A stretch of DNA of 64,000 bases, taken from the NCBI RefSeq assembly GCF_000378245.1, contig NZ_KB899498.1, forward strand, positions 1-64,000, given 5' to 3'. Position 1 is the stretch's first letter. Each line of letters begins with the position of its first letter. Made by a program: the position numbers and the translations under genes. Source of the DNA: Aromatoleum toluclasticum ATCC 700605. GTDB lineage: Bacteria > Pseudomonadota > Gammaproteobacteria > Burkholderiales > Rhodocyclaceae. The notes below the pieces were generated by a model. The model was given only the letters and a program-made list of their open reading frames with translations. It had not been told where the DNA came from and ran no database searches. Positions 14,906-23,218 of this stretch are shown piece after piece.

Positions 14906-15447
14906 CTACTGGTCCCCGAGCTCGGTGAGAACGAACAGGCGCGCAGGAGCGGCACTCGATTTGATTTCCAGCTTGCGAAACAGATTCGTTCGGTGGGCGT
15001 CGAGGTCCGAAGACTAATCCCTAATTCGGCTGCCAATTCGGGGTATGAAATCCCTTTGGCAAGATGCCGCGCCACTTGCAGCTCGCGCTCGGTGAGCAGT
15101 CCGTGCTTTGCCCGCGCCAGACCGATCTGCACGCGGCGAGTGCGGCGGGTTCGCGCCCCAGCTATTGCCGTTCACACGTACGCATTGAGCAAATCACTGC
15201 TCAACGGTTTTTCGATGACGGCGAAGGTGCGAGCCTGCACCGCGTGAACGGTGGCGGGAATGTTCGCGTTGCGGGTGTAGATATTGACAGGCAGGTGGGA
15301 TCCTCGCTGTTTGAGCCAGTCTTGCATTTCGCGCCCACCGACTGCAGCTTTCGCGGGCGGGGATCGCAGGGATCTGTTATGAGTGCGGGAGGGGCAGTCG
15401 AGACCGGCTCCCCCGTCCGCCATCCGGCAGAAGACGGGGCTGAGCAA
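14906..15447 (-). pseudogene. Decayed FixJ/NarL-type response regulator
   Basis: On the minus strand this stretch encodes pieces clearly related to the intact regulator at 41553-42170. There is a receiver C-terminal half (NANIPATVHAV, KPLSSDLL), then an HTH (LLTERELQVARHLAKG, AAELGISLRT). Three lesions are visible. The first is an in-frame TGA at about 15172-15174, where an Arg codon is expected. The second is a one-base deletion near 15008 just after SLRT, which puts the LuxR recognition-helix tail (VDAHRTNLFRKLEIKS) in another frame until a TAG at 14906-14908. The third is loss of the N-terminal half of the receiver, including the acceptor Asp. It is non-functional as written. Confidence 0.85.
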
Positions 15448-15477
15448 CGCGCTCGAGTGTTGCTACGCATTGAAAAT

Positions 15478-16528
15478 GGCTATGTCACCGGTAAGTGTTG
15501 AACTGCCGGCGCCGAGAGCTATATTTTTATATAGTTATTAGGCGCGGAGAGGCAGCGATGAGAACGGTAGAGTTCGAACGCGTGTTGAAGCTGTTGGGGC
15601 AGTTGTCACCCCGTCAGCGGAGCAGGGTCGTTGAAGTCCTGAGGCGACCGCATGATGGCGACCAAGCGGCAGCGCACCTTCAAGCGTGCTTTGAATCGAG
15701 CCCGAAATGCCCGCACTGCGGGCATTCGCGGCTGCATCGACATGGCCAGGCACACGGTCTTCAGCGTTATCGCTGCCAGAGCTGTGGCAAGACCTTCAAT
15801 GCTTTGACTGGCACCCCATTGGCGCGGTTACGACACAAATCGAAGTGGCTGACCTATCTGCAAGCGATGCTGACTTCGCAGACGGTACGCCAGGCAGCCA
15901 AGAATACCGCGGTACACCGCAACACAAGTTTCCGTTGGCGTCACCGCTTCCTGGCCTGGATTAAGAACGACCGCCCCTCACATTTGCATGGCATCACCGA
16001 AGCGGACGAGACTTACTTTCTCGAGTCACAGAAAGGGGCCCGGAAACTGCCTCGACCGCCCCGCAAGCGCGGCGGAGCCGCAACCAAACGAGGGCTATCG
16101 AACGAACAGGTGTGCGTGCTCGTCGCGCGAGACCGAACCGGACAAACGCTGGACTTCGTGACAGGAAGAGGGCCCGTCAGCAAAGCCCAACTGCGCCAAT
16201 GCCTGCCGCCGGTCCTCGATGCAGACGTATTGCTGGTCAGCGATGCCAATGCAAGCTACCGGTACTTCGCCAAAGACGTCGGCATCAGCCATGAGTCCGT
16301 CAATTTGTCAGCCAGCATGCGCGTCAAAGGCGCGTTCCACGTGCAGAACGTCAACGCCTACCACAGCCGACTACGGCAATGGATTGAGCGCTTCCACGGC
16401 GTCGCTACCCATTACTTGCCGAACTATCTCGGATGGCGGCACGCCCTCGACGCTCACCGCCTTCCTACGTCCGAAGCAATGCTGCTTGCCGCCATCGGGA
16501 GATTTCCACATTTAGCGGTGACATAGCC
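15478..16528 (+). mobile_element. IS1595-family insertion sequence, complete, 1,051 bp
   Basis: The element is bounded by near-perfect terminal inverted repeats of 21 bp. The left end starts GGCTATGTCACCG at 15478 and the right end is its complement, ending at 16528; they differ at two positions. It is flanked by an identical 8-bp direct repeat TTGAAAAT at 15470-15477 and 16529-16536, the duplication size typical of IS1595 elements. The single transposase gene's stop codon lies inside the right repeat. Intact ends, gene and target duplication indicate a recent insertion. Confidence 0.93.
15558..16526 (+). CDS. tnp: IS1595-family transposase
   Basis: A 322-residue DDE-type transposase. The N-terminal region has a zinc ribbon (CPHCGHSRLHRHG then YRCQSCGKTF) after a helical lead-in. 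The ISXO2-like catalytic domain shows ITEADETYF for the first acidic residue, LLVSDANASY for the second, and a conserved C-terminal HVQNVNAYHSRLRQWI then FHGVATHYLPNYLGW. I chose the ATG at 15558, preceded by GAGAGGCAGCG; the frame is open further upstream to 15495, but that would run through the terminal repeat side. It moves the element by cut-and-paste or copy-out chemistry. Confidence 0.92.
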   Translation: MRTVEFERVLKLLGQLSPRQRSRVVEVLRRPHDGDQAAAHLQACFESSPKCPHCGHSRLHRHGQAHGLQRYRCQSCGKTFNALTGTPLARLRHKSKWLTYLQAMLTSQTVRQAAKNTAVHRNTSFRWRHRFLAWIKNDRPSHLHGITEADETYFLESQKGARKLPRPPRKRGGAATKRGLSNEQVCVLVARDRTGQTLDFVTGRGPVSKAQLRQCLPPVLDADVLLVSDANASYRYFAKDVGISHESVNLSASMRVKGAFHVQNVNAYHSRLRQWIERFHGVATHYLPNYLGWRHALDAHRLPTSEAMLLAAIGRFPHLAVT

Positions 16529-16680
16529 TTGAAAATTGACCCTCCGGGGGGTCAAAATTCAATGCGCGCGGACAGTTCAACACGTCAGAGGTTTCGCTGG
16601 CGCCCCGTGAGGCGTGGAGTCGCAGATGACACAGAGATCGCCGCGAATCCTGGACGAAAAACGGTGAAATGATCAGCGCT

Positions 16681-16728
16681 CGTTGAATTTCATTGCTCAC
16701 ACGGACGGATGTGGCGCAAAATTCAACG
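16681..16728. promoter_or_regulatory. Inverted repeat upstream of hipB, candidate autoregulatory operator
   Basis: CGTTGAATTT at 16681-16690 is exactly complementary to AAATTCAACG at 16719-16728. The arm centres are 38 bp apart (about four helical turns), and the right arm ends 23 bases before the hipB start. HipB-type antitoxins bind pairs of inverted sites before their own gene, so this is a reasonable operator candidate. It is a different sequence from the E. coli hip operator. Confidence 0.45.
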
Positions 16729-16751
16729 ATCGTTTATTTTCCGGAGGGGCG

Positions 16752-16988
16752 ATGCGACCCCGAGACGTTAGTATCTGCTCGGTCGCCGATCTGGGGAAGA
16801 TCGTTCGGGCCGTTCGCAAGGAGTCGGGGTTGACTCAGCGCGATGCCGCAGCGCTGTGCAATGTCAGTCTGCCCTTTCTAAACGGCCTGGAGCAAGGAAA
16901 ACCTACGGTCCAGATCGGAAAAGTGTTGGTCGTCTGTAGTCGCTTCGGCATCGAGTTCAGGCTGCGGCTGCCGGGTGAAACAGAATGA
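16752..16988 (+). CDS. hipB: HipB-like antitoxin, XRE-family HTH
   Basis: A 78-residue DNA-binding protein with a helix-turn-helix (about 12-65: IVRAVRKESGLTQRDAAALCNVSLPFLNGLEQGKPT). The ATG at 16752 is preceded by GGAGGGG; the frame also opens at a TTG at 16683, but that lies inside the upstream inverted repeat. Its stop overlaps the hipA start (ATGA), the usual antitoxin-toxin arrangement. By analogy it neutralises HipA and represses the operon. It lies just after an IS element, in an area with other mobile remnants. Confidence 0.9.
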   Translation: MRPRDVSICSVADLGKIVRAVRKESGLTQRDAAALCNVSLPFLNGLEQGKPTVQIGKVLVVCSRFGIEFRLRLPGETE

Positions 16989-18343
16989 GCGCGTTGGTCG
17001 TTCTAGCCAACGGCGCTCGGGTCGGAACCCTCGAGATCGAGGGCGGGCGGTGGACGTTTCGCTACGCGAGCGAGTGGGCGGCCTTCGCGCTGTCGCCGAA
17101 TTTCCCGATCGCCACCCGGGAATTCAAGGATTCGGCGCCTGCCAAGTCAGTCGAATGGTTCTTCGAGAACCTCCTGCCCGAAGGCCGTTTGCGAGAGTTG
17201 ATTGCCGTCCGGGATCGGATTGATCCGCGGGATACGTGGGCACTCCTGTTGCGGCATGGACAGGACACCGCGGGGGCGCTTTCACTGATGCCAGAAGGCG
17301 TCGGGGAGCCGGGCGAGGAAATCCTGCTGCCCCTGTCGCCGGAAGCGCTGCAGGAAAAGATCCTCGCCTCCCGGGCGCGCAATCTGCCGCTGATGGCTTC
17401 CTGGGACGAAATCCGGATGTCCCTGGCCGGTGCCCAGGAAAAACTGGGGCTACGCATCGACGCGAACGGCGCGATGTTCCTGCCCGAAGGTTCGGCACCC
17501 TCGACCCACATCGTCAAACCCGAGAACGCCAGCGCGGACTTTCCCTTTTGTCCCGCCAACGAATTCTTCTGCATGCGCCTCGCCCGGGCATTGCAGGTTC
17601 CGGTACCGCCGGTCGGCTTGCTGCACCTTCCCGAGCCGCTCTATGTCATCGAGCGCTTCGACCGGGAACTACAGGCAGGGCAAGGGGCGAAGGAAGCCAG
17701 CCAGGCCGTCCGGCGGGCTCATCAGATCGACCTGTGCCAGGCCTTGGGGGTGGCGCCGTCGAAAAAGTACGAGAGCGAGGGGGGACTGGGGCTGCAGCAG
17801 TTGTTCGGCGTATTCCGGGGCGCCTTCATCGAACGTCCGATCGTGGCGGTCAACGCCGTGATCCAATGGGTTGTTTTCAACTACCTGATCGGCAATCTGG
17901 ACGCCCACGCCAAGAACATCGCCTTTCTGATGCGCGGGCACAAGGCGGCGGTCGCGCCGTTTTACGACATGCTGTGCGTGGAGGCGTATCTGCCGCGGCA
18001 GACCATGGCCATGGCGATTGCCGGTGAGAACAAGCCGGGTTGGGTGGAGGGGGCACACTGGGATGCGATGGCCTACGAGGCCGACGTTGCGCCGAGACTA
18101 GTCCGCGGCGTCCTGTCGCGTATCAGCACCGGCTTGCCGGAGGCCATCGCCAACGTGATCGGCGACGAACGGATATTGCCGGTCGAACGGGAGTTCCTGA
18201 GAGAGAAAGTGCTGCCCGTCATCGAGGAACGAAGAGGTTTCGTTGCCGAGGTGCTCAAGTCTCGACCGACGACACTCAGCGAACTGCTGACTCGGCGGGA
18301 GGTCGATCCGGCTGTGCGGGAGCGTCTGGCCGCGCGTCCATAA
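16985..18343 (+). CDS. hipA: HipA-like serine/threonine kinase toxin
   Basis: A 452-residue type II toxin of the HipA kinase family; E. coli HipA inactivates GltX by phosphorylation and causes persistence. The N-terminal HipA domain (about 5-105) includes VEWFFENLLPEGRLR. The kinase core has the autophosphorylated activation-loop serine region SLAGAQEKLGL (S146), catalytic IGNLDAHAKN (D306) and metal-binding PFYDML (D328). All the residues needed for activity appear present, so the toxin is probably functional. The GTG/ATG overlap with hipB supports coupled translation. The target in this organism cannot be told from the sequence. Confidence 0.92.
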   Translation: MSALVVLANGARVGTLEIEGGRWTFRYASEWAAFALSPNFPIATREFKDSAPAKSVEWFFENLLPEGRLRELIAVRDRIDPRDTWALLLRHGQDTAGALSLMPEGVGEPGEEILLPLSPEALQEKILASRARNLPLMASWDEIRMSLAGAQEKLGLRIDANGAMFLPEGSAPSTHIVKPENASADFPFCPANEFFCMRLARALQVPVPPVGLLHLPEPLYVIERFDRELQAGQGAKEASQAVRRAHQIDLCQALGVAPSKKYESEGGLGLQQLFGVFRGAFIERPIVAVNAVIQWVVFNYLIGNLDAHAKNIAFLMRGHKAAVAPFYDMLCVEAYLPRQTMAMAIAGENKPGWVEGAHWDAMAYEADVAPRLVRGVLSRISTGLPEAIANVIGDERILPVEREFLREKVLPVIEERRGFVAEVLKSRPTTLSELLTRREVDPAVRERLAARP

Positions 18344-18539
18344 TCGTTCTTGAAGGGTGGCCACGTCGAGGCCCCGCGCTCCGTCGTTCTGCCAGACACC
18401 ACCCCAACTCCGCGTGAGCCCTCAGGCGGCGAACCGGACTGCGACGAGTTCATCGTCGCGAGGGCCGAGCGGAACATCCCGACCATTACGAAGCCGTTGA
18501 AGGGGGGCGCTGATTGGGAATGCTGCCTTCCATGGTGGC

Positions 18540-18914
18540 TCAGATGAATTCCTCGATCGCACGCAAAGAACTCCGCGTCGCACGCCTTCGTGCGGTCGCC
18601 GTGCCCGTGCCGGCTGCCTCCGACGACCGATTGCCCGGGGCAACGGCAAGTTTGAGCTTGTGACTGGGGTGAAACACCACCACGCGGCGCGCGCTGATGA
18701 GCGCGGTTTCGCCCGTTTTCGGATTTCGTCCGGGACGGGCGCGCTTTTCACGCAGTTGAAAGCTGCCAAAGCCCGACAACTTCACCTCCTGCCCGCTGAC
18801 AAGTGCGCCGGCAATCTCCTCGAAGAACGCTTCGACCATTTCGGCGGCTTCTCGCTTGTTGAGACCGATGGCGGCGGCGATGTCTTGGATGAGGTCAGCT
18901 TTGGTGAGGGTCAT
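18540..18914 (-). CDS. IHF-alpha/HU-family DNA-bending protein with basic C-terminal tail
   Basis: A 124-residue protein. Residues 1-95 are an HU/IHF fold with the nucleoid signature [20 protein letters not shown] and the Pro-containing minor-groove arm. About 28 further residues (Arg/Ala/Thr-rich) extend beyond the usual IHF-alpha length. The start was set at [10 protein letters not shown] because its paralog at 51728-52099 begins the same way; the frame stays open 19 codons further upstream and no strong SD is visible. It could be a second IHF-alpha or a specialised HU. It lies among mobile remnants, not beside pheT, where ihfA usually sits. Confidence 0.85.
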   Translation of the reverse strand: MTLTKADLIQDIAAAIGLNKREAAEMVEAFFEEIAGALVSGQEVKLSGFGSFQLREKRARPGRNPKTGETALISARRVVVFHPSHKLKLAVAPGNRSSEAAGTGTATARRRATRSSLRAIEEFI

Positions 18915-19293
18915 GGGGGGCGACTTGCGCGACATGGAGGGATGTTGCTGAGAGCATAGTAATGGATGCATTCGGCAGCTGCAGCAAGCACCGCCTCGCC
19001 GACGGCGAGAAGGTTTGAGCGACGGGAGACGGCGCAGCGAACCCGGACGTGCCGCCTCTCGGGTAGCCGATGATTACAGGCGACGTATAGCCGTTCAAGA
19101 CGCCTTCGACGCGTTTGCGGCGCAACGGGTGAGTAAGGCGAGTCAGACGGTAATTGTGCCCGGTGCCGGCCGATTGGCTGGTGGCTTTGCCGCGGAAGGG
19201 AGGGCAGGGGAGCAAGGTGCGCCCGAATGAACCGTTTAATGTCAAAGTTCCTCGGAGGATATTGCGGTGGAATCTTGAAGGCCCGCATTCGGC
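18915..19293. other. Intergenic region, no gene recognised
   Basis: No ORF here has plausible coding character or a database-like motif. The DNA leads into the truncated transposase and is probably old insertion debris, plus the promoter region of the IHF-like gene. Confidence 0.5.
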
Positions 19294-19719
19294 CGAGGCT
19301 ATGACCGCGAGCATGACGAGTACGTCTGCCCGGCGGGCGAGGGCCTGATCTGGCGTTATACGAGCGTTGAGACCGGACTGACGATGCACCGTTACTGGAG
19401 CTCACACTGTCCGCGTTGCCCCATAAAAGCCAAATGCACGCCTGGTGATTATCGACGCGTCAGCCGCCGGGCGCATGAGGAAGAGCTCGAGGTCATGCTG
19501 GCCCGTCTAGACGAGGCGCCCGACAGCATGCGTATTCGGCGCCGGACGGTTGAGCATCCCTTCGGTACTCTGAAGACATGGATGGGCGAGACGCATTTCC
19601 TGACCAAGGGCCTCGAACGCGTCAGAACCGAGATGAGCCTGCACGTGCTCGCGTACAACCTGAAGCGGGTGATGAATCTGATGGGAAACGAGGCACTGAT
19701 GGCGGCGATGAAGGCCTGA
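19294..19719 (+). pseudogene. IS1182-family transposase, C-terminal fragment
   Basis: The frame is open from about 19294 with no start of its own. It encodes the characteristic end of IS1182-type DDE transposases: DEYVCPAGEGLIWRYTS, a Cys-rich CPRCPIKAKCTP patch, RRRTVEHPFGTLKTWMG carrying the last acidic catalytic residue, and TEMSLHVLAYNLKRVMNLMG. The N-terminal two thirds, including the first two catalytic Asp residues, are absent, so the element is dead. An internal ATG at 19384 is not a real start. Confidence 0.88.
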
Positions 19720-20108
19720 GCGGGTCTTCTTGCCGCCGATCAGCGCTGACTTACTGCGTTCAAGTCAATGACTGCCGCGGCCGCGCGTCGGAGCGACTGA
19801 TTCTCGTTGCATCGGCAACCGTTTTTACACGACCTCGGCCTAAATCGGCCAGTCATTCACGCTCCGCAGCTGACATTCGAGTGACTGCTTCAGTTGGCAA
19901 GCAGGCTGACAAACGACCGAGAACCTTGGACTGCGGACATAGACGTCAGCGAAATTCCCCGGTATTGCCCCCGACATCGACGCGGTGGGCATTGATTCCC
20001 ATTGCTGACACGGCAGGAACATTCAGCCCGCATTCAGTTCGCTCCGTTCAGGATTGCGCCACGGTCACCAGAAAGAGGCCGCAACCCCAAGGAACAGGAG
20101 AAACCACC
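19720..20108. other. Intergenic region before the PepSY gene
   Basis: No convincing gene. The left part probably belongs to the dead IS1182 element. The right part should contain the promoter of the PepSY/flavocytochrome genes, but no sigma-70 pair or operator stood out. Confidence 0.4.
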
Positions 20109-20615
20109 ATGCGCACGAACACACTCATCGTCACCTTCACCCTCGGCGCCGGTCTGCTGGCGGGCGGAATCATCGTGCCGGCGCTCGCTGCAAGCAATGC
20201 GACCGGTACCGGCTCGGCCCAATGGCTGACACCGCACGAAGTCCAGCTCAAGGTTGAAGCCTTGGGCTACCGCGACCTCACGAAACTTGAACGCGAGAAG
20301 GACAAGTACGAGATCAAGGCCACCAACGCGGACGGCCGCTTGGTGGCGATCGATGTCGATCCCGTCACGGGGGTCGTCCTCAAGACCGAAGCGAAGCGTG
20401 ACAAGGACACCAGCGCCAAGCCCACCACGGGATTAACGCTGCACCAGGCGCAGGTCAAGGTCGAAGCGATGGGATATCGAGACCTCAAGGAGATCGAGCG
20501 CGATGGTGACAAGTTCGAGGTTACGGCCACCGATAGGGAGGGACGTTTGGTGGAACTCGACGTCGCCCCCGTCACCGGTGAGGTCATCAAAACCGAGGTC
20601 AAGCGCAACAACTGA
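20109..20615 (+). CDS. Secreted protein with two tandem PepSY domains
   Basis: A 168-residue protein with a clear signal peptide (MRTNTLIVTF then a hydrophobic core, cut near ALAASN). Two similar repeats of about 60 residues follow, one starting at LTPHEVQLKVEALGYRDL and the other at LTLHQAQVKVEAMGYRDL. Each ends in a D-x-x-x-G-x-V-x-K-T-E strand typical of PepSY. AACAGGAGAAACC precedes the ATG. PepSY domains are often linked to redox or metallo-reductase proteins, and the next gene is a flavocytochrome. A role as its periplasmic partner is plausible but inferred. Confidence 0.87.
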   Translation: MRTNTLIVTFTLGAGLLAGGIIVPALAASNATGTGSAQWLTPHEVQLKVEALGYRDLTKLEREKDKYEIKATNADGRLVAIDVDPVTGVVLKTEAKRDKDTSAKPTTGLTLHQAQVKVEAMGYRDLKEIERDGDKFEVTATDREGRLVELDVAPVTGEVIKTEVKRNN

Positions 20616-20684
20616 GCCTCTACCCGAGGGGAGCGCCGCCCACGCCGGCGCTCCTGCCGTTATCCCGCCTAAAGAGGGTATCCG

Positions 20685-22004
20685 ATGGTCTTCATCCTCT
20701 CCTCGTTCATTGCCCTTCTCACCCTCGCCTGGGGGCTCGCCGCGAGTGTCGACGGCGACGGCAGCGCGTCGCTACCATGGCTGATCCGCGACCAGGCGCT
20801 CTATCTCAGCGGAGTGCTGGGCATAGGCCTAATGTCGCTGGCAATGGCACTGGCCACCCGGCCGGCGGTACTCGAACGCCCGCTAGGCGGGATGGACCGC
20901 ATCTTTCGCCTGCACAAGTGGGCCGGCATTCTCGCCGCAGTCTTCGCGGCGCTGCACTGGCTCATCGAGATGTCCGACGACGTGCTCGAATCCGTCTTTA
21001 GCGAGGCCGGCCAGGTCCCCGAGGCGCACTTTGGCGCGTTACTGGAAAGCCTGCGCGATGCCGGCGACGAATTGGGCGAATTCGCGATCTACTTCGTACT
21101 GGGAATGATCGTCCTGAGCCTTTGGAAGCGCTTCCCGTACAAATTCTGGCGCCATCTCCATCGCGCAATGCCGGTGCTGTACCTGATGCTCGCGTTCCAC
21201 GCCGCGGTGCTCGCGCCGCCGGAATACTGGAGCAATGCGGTCGGATGGTTGATGGCGGCCCTGATCGCGGCCGGCTCCGCGGCATCGATCCTGGCGCTGA
21301 CCGGACGTATCGGCCGGGATCGGCGCGCAATGGGCGTGGTTGCGTCCGTCTCGTCCCCGGCCCCCGACATCACCGAGGTGACCTGTCGTCTCGACGCCGG
21401 ATGGAACGGTCACCGTGCGGGCCAGTTCGCCTTCGTCGGTTTCGACCGCATCGAAGGAGCGCATCCCTTCACCATTGCCAGCGCCGACCGCGGCGACCAG
21501 ACGGTGACTTTCCAGATCAAGGCGCTGGGCGACTACACGCGTCGCTTGGCGACACGTATTGCGGTCGGGCAGCCTGTCACCGTCGAAGGGCCATACGGAC
21601 GTTTCCTGCTCGAGCGCCATGATCGGAACGCGCGCCAAATCTGGATCGCCGGCGGGATCGGCATCACGCCTTTCCTGTCATGGCTGGATGCCCTACGCGC
21701 CGCCCCCGACTCGGCACCGCAAGTGGAGCTTCACTACAGCACGCGCAACGCCTCGCGCGACCCCTTCGTGGAACGGCTGCAGCGGCTTTGCGCGAGACTT
21801 CCCATGGTTCAGCTTCATATTCACGATACCTCGGTCGGCGCGACCCTGACATCGGAGGAGTTGGCCGCGTCACAGCCGAAAGCGGGACGCACCGAAGTGT
21901 GGTTCTGCGGGCCGAGGCTATTTGGCGATCAGCTGGAGGCCGGGCTGGCTGCAATCTGGGGCAGGCGCCTGAGATTTCGTCGGGAGGCCTTCGAGATGCG
22001 ATGA
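20685..22004 (+). CDS. Ferric-reductase-like membrane flavocytochrome
   Basis: A 439-residue protein. The N-terminal half has about six membrane helices with paired histidines suited to two haems (RLHKWAGILAAVFAALHW and HLHRAMPVLYLMLAFHAAVL). The C-terminal half is a ferredoxin-NADP reductase-like module: an FAD-binding beta barrel (HPFTIASADRG), VEGPYGRFLL, and a nucleotide-binding domain with GGIGITPFLSWL and a final WFCGP. It would carry electrons from cytoplasmic NAD(P)H through FAD and haem across the membrane. The acceptor could be ferric iron, oxygen or a partner protein. It starts 69 bases after the PepSY gene. Confidence 0.9.
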   Translation: MVFILSSFIALLTLAWGLAASVDGDGSASLPWLIRDQALYLSGVLGIGLMSLAMALATRPAVLERPLGGMDRIFRLHKWAGILAAVFAALHWLIEMSDDVLESVFSEAGQVPEAHFGALLESLRDAGDELGEFAIYFVLGMIVLSLWKRFPYKFWRHLHRAMPVLYLMLAFHAAVLAPPEYWSNAVGWLMAALIAAGSAASILALTGRIGRDRRAMGVVASVSSPAPDITEVTCRLDAGWNGHRAGQFAFVGFDRIEGAHPFTIASADRGDQTVTFQIKALGDYTRRLATRIAVGQPVTVEGPYGRFLLERHDRNARQIWIAGGIGITPFLSWLDALRAAPDSAPQVELHYSTRNASRDPFVERLQRLCARLPMVQLHIHDTSVGATLTSEELAASQPKAGRTEVWFCGPRLFGDQLEAGLAAIWGRRLRFRREAFEMR

Positions 22005-22072
22005 AAACGGCTAGGGATGGGCAGTCCGGCCTTCTGATTGATGATCGTCTTCTTAGTGTTCAAGGGAGCAAT

Positions 22073-22402
22073 ATGAGCAGCGAAAAATCGGGGACTGAAG
22101 TGCAAAAGCTCAAGACCCTGCTTCAATATCAGGACAAAGCAGTCGTGAGCCGAATGCTGGTCAAGAATTCTGCAGGCAATGTCACCTTGTTTGCCTTCGA
22201 CGGCAATGAGGGCCTAAGCGAACATACGGCGCCGTTCGATGCCTTGGTCATTGGCATCGAGGGTAGCGCCGAAATTCCGATCGCAGGTGTCGTCCATACG
22301 GTGGGCGAAGGCGATGCGCTACTCATGCCGGCCGGCGTGCCTCACGCAGTGCATCCCGTCGACGGGTTCAAGATGCTGTTGATAATGATCCGGGGCGAAT
22401 AG
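22073..22402 (+). CDS. Small cupin-domain protein
   Basis: A 109-residue single-domain cupin. The first conserved motif is reduced (LSEHTAPFDALVIGIEG) and the second is GEGDALLMPAGVPHAVHP, which retains a His. The family can bind a metal, but with few His ligands the catalytic status is unclear. CAAGGGAGCAAT precedes the ATG, 68 bases after the flavocytochrome gene, so the two may be co-transcribed. Such proteins are often found near stress and redox genes. Confidence 0.85.
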   Translation: MSSEKSGTEVQKLKTLLQYQDKAVVSRMLVKNSAGNVTLFAFDGNEGLSEHTAPFDALVIGIEGSAEIPIAGVVHTVGEGDALLMPAGVPHAVHPVDGFKMLLIMIRGE

Positions 22403-22406
22403 AAAC

Positions 22407-22436
22407 ATGTCCTCGCCTTCAATTACGGGAGGACAT
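22407..22436. repeat. 8-bp inverted repeat after the cupin gene
   Basis: ATGTCCTC at 22407-22414 and GAGGACAT at 22429-22436 are exactly complementary with a 14-base loop. There is no T tract after it, so it is a possible 3'-end hairpin rather than a classic terminator. Confidence 0.35.
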
Positions 22437-22599
22437 CACTCAGTTCGTCTTCATCGTCCTCTTGCTTTCGCAATTGTTTCCGTGGGGGATACAAGATTGT
22501 GAGCCATGCACGGCTTATCGACGCTCGTCAGCGCTCCTATCATGGAGGCATCCGCTGCTAGTCAGATGCGTCAGCATGTCCGCAAGAAATGAGGAAAAT

Positions 22600-22992
22600 A
22601 TGCCAGAATCAAATATCGTCCTAAGTGAAATCGACTTCGTACGCCTGATGGCGATGCAACCGCCCCCCACCCTGCGCGCTGAACTGGAGCGCGCAATTGT
22701 CATCCCTACGGAATCGGTGCAAACGGACGTCGTCACGATGAACGCCCGGGTTCATTACCGCGACGAGAAAGCAGGGCTCGACCGTGAGGTGCGGATTGTG
22801 TTCCCCGACGAGGCAGACATTGCCCAAGGGAAGGTTTCCGTCCTGGCGCCGGTCGGCGCGGCACTCATCGGCCTCAGCGTGGGTCAGGCTATTGACTGGG
22901 ACTTTCCCGATGGCACTGAGCGCCGCCTGACCGTCATCGCGGTCGATCAGGCCGCGACCACGAGCGAGGCGACATCAACCCGTCAGCACTGA
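22600..22992 (+). CDS. Rnk/GreA-GreB-family transcription elongation-factor-like protein
   Basis: A 130-residue protein resembling Rnk, the 'regulator of nucleoside diphosphate kinase'. A short N-terminal helical part (LSEIDFVRLMAMQ) is followed by a Gre-type C-terminal FKBP-like domain (MNARVHYRDEKAGLDREVRIVFPDEAD, VLAPVGAALIGLSVGQAIDW). The GreA-type long coiled coil is missing, as in Rnk. The ATG at 22600 follows GAGGAAAAT; the frame is open further upstream (another ATG at 22576). It probably binds near the RNA polymerase secondary channel. Confidence 0.82.
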   Translation: MPESNIVLSEIDFVRLMAMQPPPTLRAELERAIVIPTESVQTDVVTMNARVHYRDEKAGLDREVRIVFPDEADIAQGKVSVLAPVGAALIGLSVGQAIDWDFPDGTERRLTVIAVDQAATTSEATSTRQH

Positions 22993-23218
22993 ACGGGGCG
23001 GTGTGCCGGGCGAGGCATTGAGCTTGCTCGAATAGGGACGGCGAGTTTTTGGAACGTCTGCGATCGACATGCTTTGCGCCGAGGTTCTCCTGGCGTCACG
23101 GTGCAAAAGGGAGCTTCGCCGCGAGTCGTCCGGGTCAGGGGCTGCTGATCCGCAGGGGGGACGCAGGCAATCCGGGGTGATCGCCTGCCCTGAAATACCT
23201 TCTGACCCCCTGCGCTCG

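Larger units (their letters stand above)
15467..16565. repeat. Near-palindrome split by the IS1595 insertion
   Basis: Removing the IS and one copy of its 8-bp duplication rebuilds two 17-base arms (GCATTGAAAATTGACCC and GGGTCAAAATTCAATGC). They are complementary at 15 of 17 positions and separated by six bases. The insertion lies within the left arm. The palindrome may be an old transposon end or a regulatory hairpin; nothing identifies it further. Confidence 0.6.

Noticed and set aside
16683-16751. TTG start giving a longer HipB
   Set aside because: It would begin within the inverted repeat; an ATG with a strong SD lies at 16752.
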